Notes under the pieces: model-generated | What the model was told of the DNA's origin: nothing | What the model saw: only the letters and a program-made list of their open reading frames with translations | The model's database searches: none | Translations under genes and position numbers: made by a program | Assembly: GCF_000801105.2 (NCBI RefSeq) | Contig: NC_079515.1 | Location: 32,697,407 to 32,761,406, forward strand | DNA from: Raphanus sativus | Taxonomy: Eukaryota; Streptophyta; Magnoliopsida; Brassicales; Brassicaceae | Direction of reading: 5' to 3' | DNA: 64,000 bases | In this document: positions 1 to 12,675 of the stretch, piece after piece | Position numbering within the stretch: the stretch's first letter is position 1 | Layout of the letters: each line of letters starts with the position of its first letter

Positions 1-1761
1 TCATGGCTTGTGCAATATAATTTCTACAATGATAAGTAGCCTATTATTCTTTAAAATCTGTTTACAATGTATTTTGTCATAGCAGATGGATGAAAAAGGG
101 TCTTAAACGTGGTCCCTTGACCCTGATGTTTAATTAACGCGTGTTCATTGTGTTAATTTCGTTGTTGTTTCGTGTACTTGTTTGGTGGCTTCGTTTTAGA
201 TGAGAAAAACAAAAGATACATTACCAAAAGGAGAAGAAACTCCAAGATAGGTTCTTGGACAGTCTAATAAATTGAGACAATGATAAATTGTGTTGTCATT
301 ACTCATTTCGTTTGTAAAAATCCAAAATTTTAAAAGTTCTAATGCTTATTGTGGAAAGAACAAATCTAGCAAAATAAATATATGAAAAAGCGCAAACGAC
401 AATGAATTCTCCAACATGCATCGTTGAAAAAGGAAAAAAAAAAGACGCAAATGCTCCAACTCGGAGATAAATTATTGAAATTAAAGGTGTATATTTTTAA
501 CTTTCACGTATATTCTGAGAACATAGATTAAAATATATATATATATATAACATATGGTGTTTTCGTATATTGTCCAAATTTTAGTGGGAACCAAGGGGAA
601 TATATTGGGCCAATGACGAGCCACTAAATCGGTAACAAGTTTATCCCCCTGTGTTCAATCCTTTTTTTTGATGCTCGACTAGACGGCTTATTTGACTTTG
701 TCGTTTTTTTGTAAGTTTTTGTTTGTCCATTTTAGGGTTGGCGTATTAAAACTGAGTTAAATTAACCTCAAATATATAACAAAAATGTATCACAAATTTT
801 AATCCCTCAATGGCGAATCTTATATCAATATACTGGAGGGATTTTTCATTATAAATGTTTATTAGTTCTTTTTTAATCAACATGAAGATATTCCAAGACT
901 TTGGAAAAGTTAAACTAATTTTTAAGTGAAGTGTAAGTGTGTAACCCATAGATATAGTATAGTGGAGTCTTATCAAACCTAAGTTGCTTAGCAATCCAAA
1001 CCTAGTCTGCCATTAAATCATTTATCGTATGGTTAAAGATGTATTCATGTCATCATGTATGATTATGCTTAGTGGTAAGGATGAGTTATATATGTATTAA
1101 ACTATTAATGTCATCATGTGTGGTTATCTTTTAATCTAGCATATCATTGTTGTAAAGTTATTATTGTAGTAATTCTTGTATCCGAGTTCATATGAATGAA
1201 GATGGTAGAAAAAGGTACAGTACACAAATATGTCTATAACAAAAGTGTGGATACATATACGAAAAACTTACTGATTATCGTTTACTAAAACTATTAGCAA
1301 TATATTGTTTAAGTATGCACGAGCATAATTATCAGTGCATAGATAAAACTATCTCGATTAACAAAAAGCTTATAATACTTAGTATAAGGTAAAATGACGA
1401 TAATGGTCCAATGATTGGCAATGTCTACTGTGGTTGTACGGAAGTTTCCTATGCCACCATGTCGTTCTTTCCTAGCCAGTAAATGATTCAAGTGAATCAC
1501 TAGGTCAACCCCAGCGAGGGGACGACGAAGAGGGTTCTACCTATTTAAAAAAATAAAAATATTAAAAACATTTGTGCGAGAGAAACAATTGAATGAGTGT
1601 AGAGAGCTTCAAAATAAAATATGACACCATTTTCACACATGTTACTCTTTGATTGGGTTACAGCAAGTTTTGTGATTTAAAATTAATTTTTTAACTAAAA
1701 TACATGATATTGAAGTGGTTAGAACTTCTTGACAATATAATCTCCACTAATCATGCTCTTA
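1..1761. other. AT-rich intergenic DNA, no gene seen
   Basis: Only short open frames without recognisable domains occur here. A short AT dinucleotide run lies near 534-550. I see no exon-like structure, tRNA or clear transposon terminus in this stretch. Confidence 0.6.
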
Positions 1762-3139
1762 GAGCAACTCCAATGGTGTTTTATTTTCTATTTTTTGAAT
1801 AGTTTAGGATTCTAATCACAATTTATATGTCCAATGGTGTTACTAATATGGAGTTCTTAGATTTTTTTTTTTTTTTACCTTAAGAACAGATCCAAAACAG
1901 CAATGCAACACAACATTGTAATTTCAAAAGGAACAAGAAGTAACCTGGAGCTGATTGTTGGAGAGATCAAGAACAAACAACCCTTGTATCCTCTCCAAAA
2001 CGCTTCAGGAAGCAACCTCAGCTTCATCTTCGTTTGAGATTGCAGGGACTGTAAAAGTCTCAACGTAAGGAAGGGGGTAACACGTTATATGGGCAGGGAC
2101 GAGGAGATACGTTACCTGGTTTCAGATGTTTTCTCTTGCCATCAATCACTTCATCTTCGTTTCTTTACACAAGCAGCAGCAGCAAAAAAAAAAATAGAGA
2201 AAGAAAGTTATTATCACAACACATTCCTTGCAAAACAGAGTGAGTGTCCACATATCATTATACTATACCTTCCATTAAGAGAAGATTGGTTAGTCCGAAG
2301 AAGGTTCTTGATAATTGCATCGAAACATGCCTTCTTTCTGTAAACAATCATCATTAATAGAATCAATGTAGCAATCTGGGAACTCGGAAGTCTCACCACA
2401 ACTAGGCAAAAGAGCATGAGAAGTAGAAGTTCTTCATGAAGAGTTAAAACCATCATCTGAACCACCCATTCACGATGACCACACACCATCACTAAGATGA
2501 AACCAAAACCTAAATCAAGAAGAAACAAACACCCGGTAGAACAGTCATCTCAACCACACCTTCATATGGACAGAACAAAGTCTCAACCTCTTTCTATTGC
2601 TTCAAAACTAAGAAGCCACCAAGGAACTCCAGAGACCAAGAAAGACCACAAGTAACATTTATTCGAAGGGCAAGAGAAGGACGTATTAGAACCTGAAACT
2701 CAGATTATCAGACACCGCCGGAATCTTCACACCCACCTTCGTACACGCCGCTGGAATCTTCACACCCACCCAATCTCCTCCACGCCACCGGAATCTTCAC
2801 ACCCACCTTCGTACAACCTGATCCAAGGTTCCTTAATTCATCATCTTCCTGTTCAAATTCATCATCCCCCATCATCACCTCCGATTTATCTTTACTGTTT
2901 CACAATCGCTTTTCCTCTTGGAGAGAAATTTTTTTTTCGTGATGGAGAGAGTGAAACACGCGAAACACAACCCTAGCTCAGCAGGACCACTCACGCATTG
3001 CCACGTCGTTAAGGATTTGATCCTTAAAATCCTTAATTAAGGATCAATCCTTCGGTTACCAATTTTTTTTTTTATTTTTATATTGTTTGTCTCGGAAAAC
3101 ACGCTAAGGATTCGATTAAACTCTCCGTTGTAGCTGCTC
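1762..3139. mobile_element. Non-autonomous PIF/Harbinger-like DNA transposon
   Basis: The left end reads GAGCAACTCCAATGG and the reverse complement of the right end reads GAGCAGCTACAACGG, an imperfect terminal inverted repeat. Each end is flanked by TTA (1759-1761 and 3140-3142), the 3-bp target duplication usual for PIF/Harbinger elements. There is no transposase frame inside, so it would need enzymes in trans. The interior holds a small minisatellite (2714-2814) and, near the right end, palindromic repeats of AAGGATT. The family call rests on ends and TSD only. Confidence 0.65.
2714..2814. repeat. Three-copy minisatellite
   Basis: Three tandem copies of a 31-37 bp unit built around GGAATCTTCACACCCACC lie at about 2714-2744, 2745-2781 and 2782-2814. 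The middle copy differs at its end. The array lies inside the Harbinger-like element. Confidence 0.8.
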
Positions 3140-3346
3140 TTACATATCCCTACATCAGTAGTCACATAAAATTAGCATAGATAAAAAGTAGAGCCAACAT
3201 TTCTGAAACTTTTCATCCTTGAGTTAGACCCGGATCAATTTCAAAAATATTAACGTCTATACATATTTTAGTTGTTCAAGCTCATATAGTACACAGATAA
3301 AACAATATATATATATATGTATAATTGTTCACTTTATAAAATAATA

Positions 3347-3582
3347 CTCCCTCTGTTTTTTAAAGATAGATGTTTTAGAAAAATAAATTGTTTCACAAAG
3401 ATGTATTTTTTATGTTTTCTATACAAAAATTGCAAATTTCAATAAAATTGATTGAATTTATTGAAAGACTATTGGTTAAAATGCATTGGAATTTGATAAT
3501 TTCTAAAAATGATATATGGTTAATGTGTTTTCTTAATATGTGTGAAAACACCAAAACATACATCTTTAAAAAACAGAGGGAG
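3347..3582. mobile_element. Stowaway-like MITE (236 bp)
   Basis: The ends are CTCCCTCTGTTTTTTAAAG on the left and its near-perfect inverse on the right, flanked by a TA dinucleotide on both sides. This is the usual form of Tc1/mariner-derived Stowaway MITEs in plants. It has no coding capacity. Confidence 0.8.
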
Positions 3583-4640
3583 TACTTATTAAAGTGGCAA
3601 CAACTTTAATGACCCTAATGAGTAATCTACAGAATTGTCTAAAACGTGATTTAGTAGAAAATTACTAATCAATAAAGTTCGTAGGATACACTAAAAACGC
3701 AAAAATGTAACTTTTGTGCTTTCGCTCATAAAAATATTTTTTTCTACAAAAAATTATAATCAGTAAAGTTTGAGGTTTTATTAGATTATTTGTATAATCA
3801 AAATTTTCATATTAATAAATCATATGATAATGAAAATTTAAACTCAAAAAATAAATAATAATTGTTTTCGTATTACTTAATTATATAATAATAAAAATAT
3901 TATAACAATTGATTTAATTATTAGTATCTATTAGTTCTACATTATAGTATTTATAAATTGAGTAATTGCATTCTATATACACGTTATAAAGATTATTTAG
4001 TTGATTGGTAAAGTTGTTTTTGTCTACTGTTTAGTCTCGACATTTACCCAAAACTAACCCTATACACTATAATTTTTGTTCAATCTTGAACTCCCCATAA
4101 ACATGTTTCTCGATACATCTTATTATATTAAACCAAGCCACATCTGTGAAAAAACATAACTCGCACCCAGAAATTTCAGATTCTTGAAAAATTAGGCTTT
4201 GCTCTATCCATGGCATGGGCTTTCTAGATCATTTCTGGGGTGATTCTGTCATGATACCATCGCACGTTCTTCTCATGTAATTTTCCTGGTGGATTAATTA
4301 GTCGTGATTTAGATAAATTCGTACGGTAGAAGTTTCAGATCGTCGGTGGAAATTCACCAGAAGAGACTGAGAAAGTAAAACCACCAGAATACCAAAGCGG
4401 TTCAGCTCCGGTTTTCCCATACTCTGTTTTCTGTACTCTGTTTTTGTATATCTAAAACAGAGTCTTATGGTTTCACATCATTCAATAAAATTCATCTTTA
4501 CTAAAGCAATATCTTCACTTTATGTTTCCATTATGTTCAATTACTTTCACTATATTAGTAAAAACGCTATAAAATCAAAACGTTTTTGTTGTTTCTGTTA
4601 ATTTTTTTTTCTAATCATATTTATTTGCCTCCGATGACTT
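3583..4640. other. AT-rich intergenic DNA
   Basis: No gene recognised. The stretch from about 4190 to 4450 is less AT-rich and may be degraded non-coding sequence linked to the LRR-kinase relic that follows, but I could not align it to anything. Confidence 0.5.
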
Positions 4641-4643
4641 GTT

Positions 4644-5335
4644 CTATCTATTTTCCGGTGTTACTGTTGCCGGCCAACAGATTCCCGGAATCTCATCTGA
4701 AACAACCGACAATTTTGTAATAATTAATATCATCGGGATTTTGATATCGGAAAGTACCAACAAAGCTCCGATAATCATTACCGACATTGTACCGAGAAAC
4801 TGATTTTGCCAGAAACTTTCCAATGACTTAACCGAGAACCAAACTCTGATTGCTGTTTCTCGGGAAGTCACCAGAGATCATCAATTCCGACGATTATGTG
4901 AGCATTGTGGTCCTCGGGTTATAGGTCTTTTTCTTGTAGTGATCCGACAGATCTAGTCTCTCGAGAGACGAGATGGTTCCGAGGGAAGGCACGCCCGACC
5001 CGAGAAGTTTTTTTCCGGAGAGAGTGAGGTTGCAGAAGGAGGTGAGACTGGTTAGTGTGCTGAATTTGAGTTCTCCTGATAAACCGAGCCGGCCGAGATT
5101 AATGGCGACGATTGAACCCGTTTCCGGGTCGCAGGAGATACCAGGCCAGTTCTCGGGGCAAGTGGAGGGGTCGGTGAGGCTGCTCGTAGCAGAGCATGAG
5201 ATGTGTTGGTTCGAGGCCTCGTCGCAGATGCCTTTGCGGAACTCGAGTACAGATCGGAGCTCATACTCCGTCACGGTGTTGACGCCAAGAGGAAGAGGAG
5301 TAGGGAGATGAAGCAGAGAGGGAGAGTGTGGAGAG
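4644..5335 (-). pseudogene. LRR receptor-kinase fragment (pseudogene)
   Basis: Read on the minus strand from about 5335, the sequence encodes an N-terminal LRR-kinase segment. It has the LRRNT-like TEYELRSVLEFRKGI, the CPENWPGISCD cysteine pair, then LGRLGLSGELKFSTL and SSLERLDLSD, which are leucine-rich repeats. It resembles the start of the At5g10020 group of LRR-III kinases (from memory). A hydrophobic leader (LCFISLLLFLLAS) lies in another frame just upstream, so a frameshift separates leader and LRRs. The LRR frame ends abruptly near 4894. A further minus-strand frame at 4644-4871 may be decayed LRR sequence. No kinase domain is present. It is not part of the expected syntenic block, so a duplicated or transposed gene fragment is likely. 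Confidence 0.7.
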
Positions 5336-5848
5336 GACAATAAAGTAACTTCTCTTCGATCATATGTCCATATAGCTAATTAACCTTTTTGTATATAGAA
5401 ACCTAATTATTTTTGTGTTTGTGTATATTCACCCAAATAGCTCTTATAAATTTGTTAGTAAATTAAATAATGCATAAATTTTGATTTTAACATAATTTAA
5501 TATTCGATAAAGCAGCAAAATTTATCCAATCATATAAAATGATTCTGCATTTTTTATTTAGCAGATTTTAAAATTTTGTGCAGTTTAAAAAAATGCAACT
5601 TAACTAAGTTTTTCGTAATTCTGTGACTAATCGAACCAATATTTAACCAATACCATTTTAGACAGTTTTAAATATATTCAAAAACCAACAAAAGCACATT
5701 ATCATTTTTTTTTGAAATGGCACATTATCATTTTCTTTTCAGGACCATTTCTCTTTCTTTTCTTTTCTTTTCTTTAATGCAAATTTGGACTCCTCACTAC
5801 CATTTGTCTATATATTCATCCACTTGTCATTTAAACCCTAACGCACAC
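5336..5848. promoter_or_regulatory. Intergenic and upstream region of MIZ1-like gene
   Basis: AT-rich DNA between the LRR relic and the DUF617 gene. A telo-box-like AAACCCTA lies at 5832-5839, just upstream of the probable start codon at 5849, and pyrimidine-rich runs precede it. No TATA box can be assigned with certainty. Confidence 0.4.
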
Positions 5849-6642
5849 ATGATCATAGATTCTCATCATTTTCCCACAACTTTAAAAAAACATGTCCTTT
5901 CACCACAAATCCTCACCGTCACCGCCTCGCAGCAACCACAACGACCGCAAACGTAGAATGCCATAAACAAGTCCGTTCATGGCGGCTCCTTCGCACCATC
6001 GTCCAACTTCTCATACCATCTTGCTACTGCACGCTCGTAGATCCAAATGATAATCAAGAAGGCAAATCTCACCACCAAATCAAACCACGAACCTCTTCCG
6101 CTACCACAAAATCCTCCTCTTTCACCGGAACAATCTTTGGTTTCCGCCGTGGCAAAGTAAACTTCTGCATCCAAGCAACGAACTCCAAAACCATAAATCC
6201 AATAATTATCGGCTTAGAGCTCACCGTCCCAACTGAGGTATTAGCCCGCGAAATGCGAGGAGGCGTGCTAAGAATCGTTCTTGAATCAAACAATAACGAG
6301 GGATATGATTCACATCATGATTCTTCTTCTTTTTCTCTTCTCACAACACCTTTATGGAACATGTATTGCAATGGTAGGAGAGTCGGTTTTGCCATCAAAA
6401 GAGAGCCTTCAAAATCCGAGCTAGCCGCGTTGAAGGTGCTTACTCCGGTGACGGAAGGAGCCGGAATTGTTAATGGAGAAGAGATTAACCGAGATAAGAG
6501 TGATCATATGATGTACCTAAGAGCGAGTTTCAAACGAATTTTCGGATCGTTTAATTCGGAATCTTTTCATCTCATCGATCCTCGTGGGATTATCGGACAA
6601 GAACTAAGTATATCTTCTTTTTTTAGATCATCACAAAAATGA
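5849..6642 (+). pseudogene. MIZU-KUSSEI1-like (DUF617) gene with a frameshift
   Basis: This is a DUF617/MIZ1-family gene, orthologous by position to At5g65340 (from memory). MIZ1 itself acts in root hydrotropism; the role of this member is unknown. The N-terminus starts at ATG 5849 (HHFPTTLKKHVLSPQILTV) and runs to a stop at 5954-5956. The rest of the protein continues in another frame from 5953: HKQVRSWRLLRTIVQLLIPS, then FTGTIFGFRRGKVNFCIQA, VPTEVLAREMRGG, LWNMYCNGRRVGFAIKREPS, YLRASFKRIFGSF and the closing DPRGIIGQELS block, ending at 6642. The domain is full length and open, so one single-base loss near 5950 would explain the break. Either a recent null allele or a sequence error; an intact gene is the main alternative. 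Confidence 0.8.
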
Positions 6643-7465
6643 TATTGGATCGTTTTGTTTTCCAGCATGGACATCAATTGGTGCACTTGCAAACATATGA
6701 TGGGATTATTTCGAGATTCATTGGTGGGTTTATTATTATTTTTTTACTGTTTTCTGTCTATGAGGCAAATTAAACCAGTTATCGTGGATCTCGAAATATT
6801 TTTTAGCTGTGCGTAATTCGTTGAAAATGTAATAAGCATAGCTTTTGGTGATCTCAAATTTTGTGTGCAGTAGTGCTGACCATATGTATGTGTTTCTTAT
6901 AGTGCAAAATGCTTTTTAACCATCTAATATTTATTTATCTTTACATTTGCTTTCTATTATTGTCAATAATTTGGTGGAATGAAGTTAATAGTTAGTTGGT
7001 CAACATTATAAATAGAATAGGCATACATTCAAGCAAAACATTAGAATTATTATACAACTAGCTACACAAAGAAAGTTAAAAAGGAAGAGGGAATTATTAT
7101 ATAACTAACAAGAAAGTAGTTATGTTTGACCAAAAAAAAGAAAGTAGTTATGTACGTTTTATTTATGACAGTATTTACAGACTAATAAAAATCTTATATA
7201 GACATTTCATTTATCAAAATGTTTGCCTAATTTTCTTACAAAATACTATTATATCTTAGCTAATTTGTATAAAACGATTAAGGAGAATATATCTTTTATT
7301 CAGTTTCAAAAAAAAATATATATATCTTTTCTTCTATTTAGATAAGGAAAAGACTCGTACGTGGGTTGAGGAGGTCAATGCGAGTCTAGACTTATCATGG
7401 GAGAATAAGAGTCCACGCGGCGAATCCATCACTACACAAGAACACGAACTCCTATTAAAATAATA
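6643..7465. other. Intergenic region downstream of MIZ1-like gene
   Basis: The first 250 bases probably hold the 3' UTR of the DUF617 gene. The rest is AT-rich with no recognisable gene. Confidence 0.5.
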
Positions 7466-7733
7466 CTCCCTCTGTTTTTAAATAATACATGTTTTGAAAT
7501 TTTCACACTTTTTAATAAAACATATTAAAATTTATTTATTAGTACATAGTTTTTTGTTATTTTATATTTCCTATATTTCTAAACCAATAAAATTTCAAGA
7601 AATGCAATTAATGTTTTTGAGATTCACAATTATTCATAATTAGTTGACAAAAATTACATTGAAAATATGAAAAATACATCTTTTTGAAACAAAAAAAATT
7701 CCTAAAACATACATCTTTAAAAAACAGAGGGAG
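7466..7733. mobile_element. Stowaway-like MITE (268 bp)
   Basis: The inverted ends CTCCCTCTGTTTTTAAAT and ACAGAGGGAG are flanked by TA on both sides. The right end is almost identical to that of the MITE at 3347-3582, so both belong to one family. Confidence 0.8.
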
Positions 7734-8091
7734 TAATATACATAGTACCCAAAATAATTCATGCGTCACTTTATACTTTTATTGTGTGCTTGGAGAAAAT
7801 GGCAAGCTGGCTGTCATAGCTGTTGTTGATTCCCTGTTTTTCCAGTGTTTTTTTTGTTTTCAGCCATGAGAAAGATTGATAATATCAACAGCATTCTATA
7901 TATTTCTTCTTTTTATGTATCCACAATTTCTTACTCTTTTATTTAAACTTGATTTTCGAATTTTGAGTGGCACAAAAACTTGAACTTCCAATCATGGCAC
8001 TAAAAAAAAAATGGATATTCTCACAAAAAAAAAGAATAGCATACCAAAAAAAATTGATAACATCGAACGCTAAACTCTTATATTAGGGGAT

Positions 8092-8770
8092 AATTTAGGG
8101 GTGGGCGTTTGTCATCGAGTGGGTATTTCGGACTTCTGATATTTTGGTATAAGAGTATTAATCCGTTCGGTTATTTCTATGCTTCGAATCTAGTTCAGAT
8201 ATTTTTAACTCGGATTCGATTATTTCAGATTAGGTTTGAATGCTTAGATTTAAAAAATATATATATTAAATTTTTCATTTTTAAAGTTTCTTGTATTAGA
8301 AATATAGCTTTGGATTTACTGTTTTTTAGTTTTTAATAATTTGAATGATTAATGAATTTGGAGGTAACATTTCAAAAATAAATAGACATTAATTTGACTA
8401 ATTATTTTTAGAATTTGGATGTAATTTTTGTTAATACATGAAATAAAAAGTTTGACATGTATTTTAAGTGAATATCAGATTTTTTCTGCATAATTATATG
8501 TATACTATACTACCTTAAAATATATGTAACATTATTATAAATATTTTAAATAAAATGAAAAATGTAAACTAGAAATATAAAACTAAATATATATATATAT
8601 GTTCGGTTAACTTCAGATATCCATTCTAATTTAGATATTACTCGTTCGAGTTCGTATATTTAATATCTTATAAATCGATATATGTTCGGGTATTTTGTTA
8701 TTTTGGTTAAAATTTTGGTTTGGTATAGATTCAGATATCAGCTAAAATGTTCTCCCATATGTTTTAGATT
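8092..8770 (+). repeat. Dispersed repeat of the GGGGTGGGC type
   Basis: Begins with TTAGGGGTGGGCGTT and continues with many GGTATTTCGG and TTCGG-like words. A related copy in the opposite orientation lies at about 15,105-15,765, inside a Helitron. I recognise this as a common mustard-family dispersed repeat but cannot assign a class. Confidence 0.45.
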
Positions 8771-9222
8771 AGCGTTTTTCTTGCCGCGGAAGACTCGGTG
8801 GGTATTATCAAACAGGACTTTGCAAATAAAAAGGCCTTCCAATTAGCAAATCTAGTCTCTAACAAATGGGCCCTCAGAACCTTATGTTGGAGGATTGGGT
8901 ATTTGAATTTCAAACAGTTAGGCCATGCGGATAATTTTTCCTATATTTTGTAATTAATCATTCTTGTCGTGATCAATGTTCTAGAAGACAAATACATCAA
9001 GAATCTAGTGGAATCAGTTGCTTTCGTAGGATAACCAGCTTATCACCTAGGCTTAGTATATAAGAATTCTTAATTTCCTTTTGGGCACCATAATAATTCT
9101 TAATTTAAAGAAACACCAACCCCCTTTTACTTTAGGCTTTTCCATTTTAAGATTTTAGATCGATACATAACATGTTAGTATGTAACTCTTCGGATAACCA
9201 ACCTTTACTAATTTAATATATA

Positions 9223-9451
9223 CTCCGTCCGTTTCATGATAAATTATGTTTGCTGTTTCAAAATAGATAAGTTTTGATATTTTTATATTATTTTGAACTT
9301 TATTAAAAACTGTGTGATTAATAAAATTTTGCAATTATTTTTATGATTAGTTAAATGATTTTTAAATTATAATTTTATAATTACTTTTTTGAAAAAAATC
9401 TTATTTTTTGTACATTAAGTCAAAACATCATCACTTTAGAAACGGAGAGAG
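9223..9451. mobile_element. Stowaway-like MITE, diverged
   Basis: The left end is CTCCGTCCGTTTCATGATAA after TA; the right end is TTTAGAAACGGAGAGAG. The right-hand TA is displaced, so the copy is older than the others. Confidence 0.6.
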
Positions 9452-10674
9452 CATATGCTATATACTACACATTAACTAGTCCCAAAATTCCAAAACCTCT
9501 TTTTCTTTTTTCACGTTTTGCTTTTGTGCTTCTTAGTTGGCTTTTAACTAATTATTAAATGATGTCCATTAGAAAAATAAATGTAAGATACCTTTTGTAA
9601 ATTTTATTGTTAGATTCTGAAAACTTGCAAATCCAAAACTTATTTTGAATATACATGTTTTGTAAATTTTTTTATCATTAACGATAAAATTAAAGAATTA
9701 CTAAAAAAATTAACTAAGAATCATTAAAGTAATGGGAAATGATTATCAAAAAACTTGTAAAATTAAGAATCACTAAATTTGATCCATATTTTCAAAAAGT
9801 TTAATTTTTGCGCATTTATATGATACAAAGACATCAATATATCCGTGTAAACTGTTTAATGATATTTATAAGGATGACATATCTATATCTATTGATTTAT
9901 TTTAATGGCTAAATTTTTGAGATTTGTAATAGTTAGTTAAAGGTTACAATTATGGATTTTGCAATTGGAGATTTTAAATGTTGAGTGTAAATGAATTTTA
10001 AAACATATTTCTACAACATTTATATATAAAGTTGTCAGTGAAAATAATATTTAGGAATAAAATTATATAAATAATAGTTGTAACGTTGATGGTTCAAGCA
10101 ACAAAAATGACATTGATTTGTATTTAAATGGTTTAACATAACACTAGTTGTAACGTTTCCTATGTTAAATTTAATATTAACTAAAAGAATTTGTATACTA
10201 GTTTTAGAAAACATTTAGTTAAATTTATAATAAATAAATTTTATATTAAATGGTAAAAAAAATTATGTTTTAGTAGCATCTATAATATTATTTGCGAAGT
10301 GATTTTTCGAAACGAAGCACTCATGTTAAAAGTCAGAGTGATTAATATCGTTTATGCTCTTAATAAATAAATTATATAAATTAGTCAAAAATAAAAATGA
10401 AATTAAAATCTATTTGATTAGATAAGTGATTAAAATTAATAATTATAATAATGAGAATTATCTAAAATTTAAAATATATTTTTTAAATAAATTTCAGAAA
10501 TATAGAATATATAAAAATTTCTAATGAAAACATTAATAAGAACTACATTTTTTTCTTAGTAATATATATATTAATAAGCAATTATAAAATGTTTATGTCC
10601 GTGTATGCATGTTAAATGCCTAGTTGATATTAAATTCGTAACTGGCAATATTTTGTGAAATCATAAAACTAGTA
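9452..10674. other. AT-rich intergenic DNA
   Basis: Very AT-rich with no open frame of note. No feature can be supported. Confidence 0.6.
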
Positions 10675-10935
10675 CTCCCTCTGTTTCATAATAAGTGTCA
10701 CTCTAAACTCATTTTCTTGTTACACAAAGAGTGTCACTTTACAATTCCAATGTAAATTATACTAACTTTCAGCTGAAAATTAATTGCAAACTACATTGAT
10801 TTTATAAATAATTTTATTTATCTAAAATATTATTGGTTAAAGAGGTATAATTAATTACAACTTACATATATTTCAACAACTTTCTTAATCTGTGTGAAAA
10901 ATGTCACAACGACACTCTTTAAGAAACGGAGGGAG
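10675..10935. mobile_element. Stowaway-like MITE (261 bp)
   Basis: The ends CTCCCTCTGTTTCATAATAA and AGAAACGGAGGGAG are inverted, flanked by TA at 10673-10674 and 10936-10937. Subterminal GTGTCACT words are also inverted (about 10,697 and 10,910). Confidence 0.8.
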
Positions 10936-10937
10936 TA

Positions 10938-12675
10938 TATTAAACCGGTAGTTTTACTCCAAATAAAAACTATGTTCAAGCATTTAGAGAATTGTTTTTG
11001 TTTTCCTTTTCTATTTGTTTAAAATTTGCTTCTTTTTTTTTTTGGTAGGAATGCTTTTTTTTTTTGTCAACTGTTTAAAATTTGCTAAAATACTACTGCT
11101 GGACTAAATGGGCAAAATCGTTACAGAGATAGACAGCTATCTCATCAGAGCTCTGTCGCCTTTCACATTACACGATTTTTAATATATTGTGTAGCTTGTG
11201 AATATCCTTTGTACACGACACACTCTTCTCATCTATAAAAATAAAAAAATACACTAAAACACACATGTGTGTGTTCAAAATTAATGAATCTACGGCTTTG
11301 ACTGCATGGTATTGTTAGCGCAAATGGTAGTGGTGAAAAATTTACTACTCGATTATTCTCAAAATTTACCAATGAGAATTTTTTTTTGACTAAGCCCAAT
11401 GAGAATATGAGATGAAAATATATTTCCTTTCAATGTTTAACTATAATAAAATACACGTTATTGGTTACTCTAGCTTTTGTGAAAATAATACTATTTAATA
11501 TTTTCTTTTTTCCACTTAAAATTTTCCTCCCAATCCTTCTATTTATATCTTTTTATTCCATAAACTAGATGATTGTCTACGAATTCATGGATATAAACAT
11601 TGTACGAAAATATATATCATATATAGAATGTCGTAAAGTTTCTGCAAATTTGATGTAAAAACTAATAGTGACAAATACTGGTGCAACAATGCATCTTCTT
11701 CGATATCTTCTTATTTTTTTTTATATCATTTCATTTTTATTAAATTTTTCTAATATTTTCTAAACTTTACATATTTTTGCCAAATGTTTATTTTTCCCTC
11801 TCAATAGTAAGACAAATAATACAATCAATGAAACAAAATCCATCTTATATTTTTTTCAATCATAACATTATACTATTTGCTTTAAATACAAAACATTTTT
11901 TAAATCTAAATTCTCATATGTTTCGTTAAATCTAATCCGTCAAATCCTTAAAGCATAATTAGTTATAAAGAATATATAAACATTATAAGAGATTTAAAAT
12001 TATTATAGATACAACTATATTTTTATATGAATGCGAAATATTATATTTATTTCTATAAATGATTTCTATCAATTATTTTATGTAGTATATAAACATAAAA
12101 AGAACTGATTAAATATTTTTACACTTTCTATAATTTTAAAAATTAGCTACCATACATTATTATTTGTAATATCATTTAGGTTATTTGGCAAGTGATAATA
12201 ATTAGTTTTACATTTACCTTTTATTTTATATCTAATTAAAATAACTAAAAAATAATAAAAAGTTTCTTTCATTAGATTATGTAGTTTATAAATATAAAAA
12301 GAATCGATCAAAAATTATTATTATTTATATATTTCAACAATTAATTACCGTAGATGACTATTTTAATATAATTAAGAATATATTTTAATATAATTAAGAA
12401 TATCCAAAAACGACATCAATTGGCTCTAGATTTATTTTTATCTTAAATCTAAACTAAAATAGATAAAATTAAAAATTATCAACCAGGAAAACTATAACAA
12501 TTTTTCAAGACTTCACAAATGATCGACATATAAATAAAAATCACTTAAATGATTTCTTGTTTAATATATAGAAATATATCTATTTTTTATAAATGTTTTA
12601 TATACTCCTATGAAAAATTCTTAAATGACTTCTTGTTTAATATATAGAAGTATATCTATTTTTATAAATGTTTTA
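10938..12675. other. AT-rich intergenic DNA with short direct repeats
   Basis: No gene seen. Near 12,363-12,405 a 22-bp unit (TTTTAATATAATTAAGAATA) is duplicated, and about 80 bp with TTCTTGTTTAATATATAGAA recurs at about 12,555 and 12,630. These are slippage-type duplications in AT-rich DNA. Confidence 0.5.

Noticed and set aside
4973..5311. 112-residue plus-strand frame
   Set aside because: Antisense shadow of the LRR-kinase fragment, which has clear LRR motifs on the minus strand.
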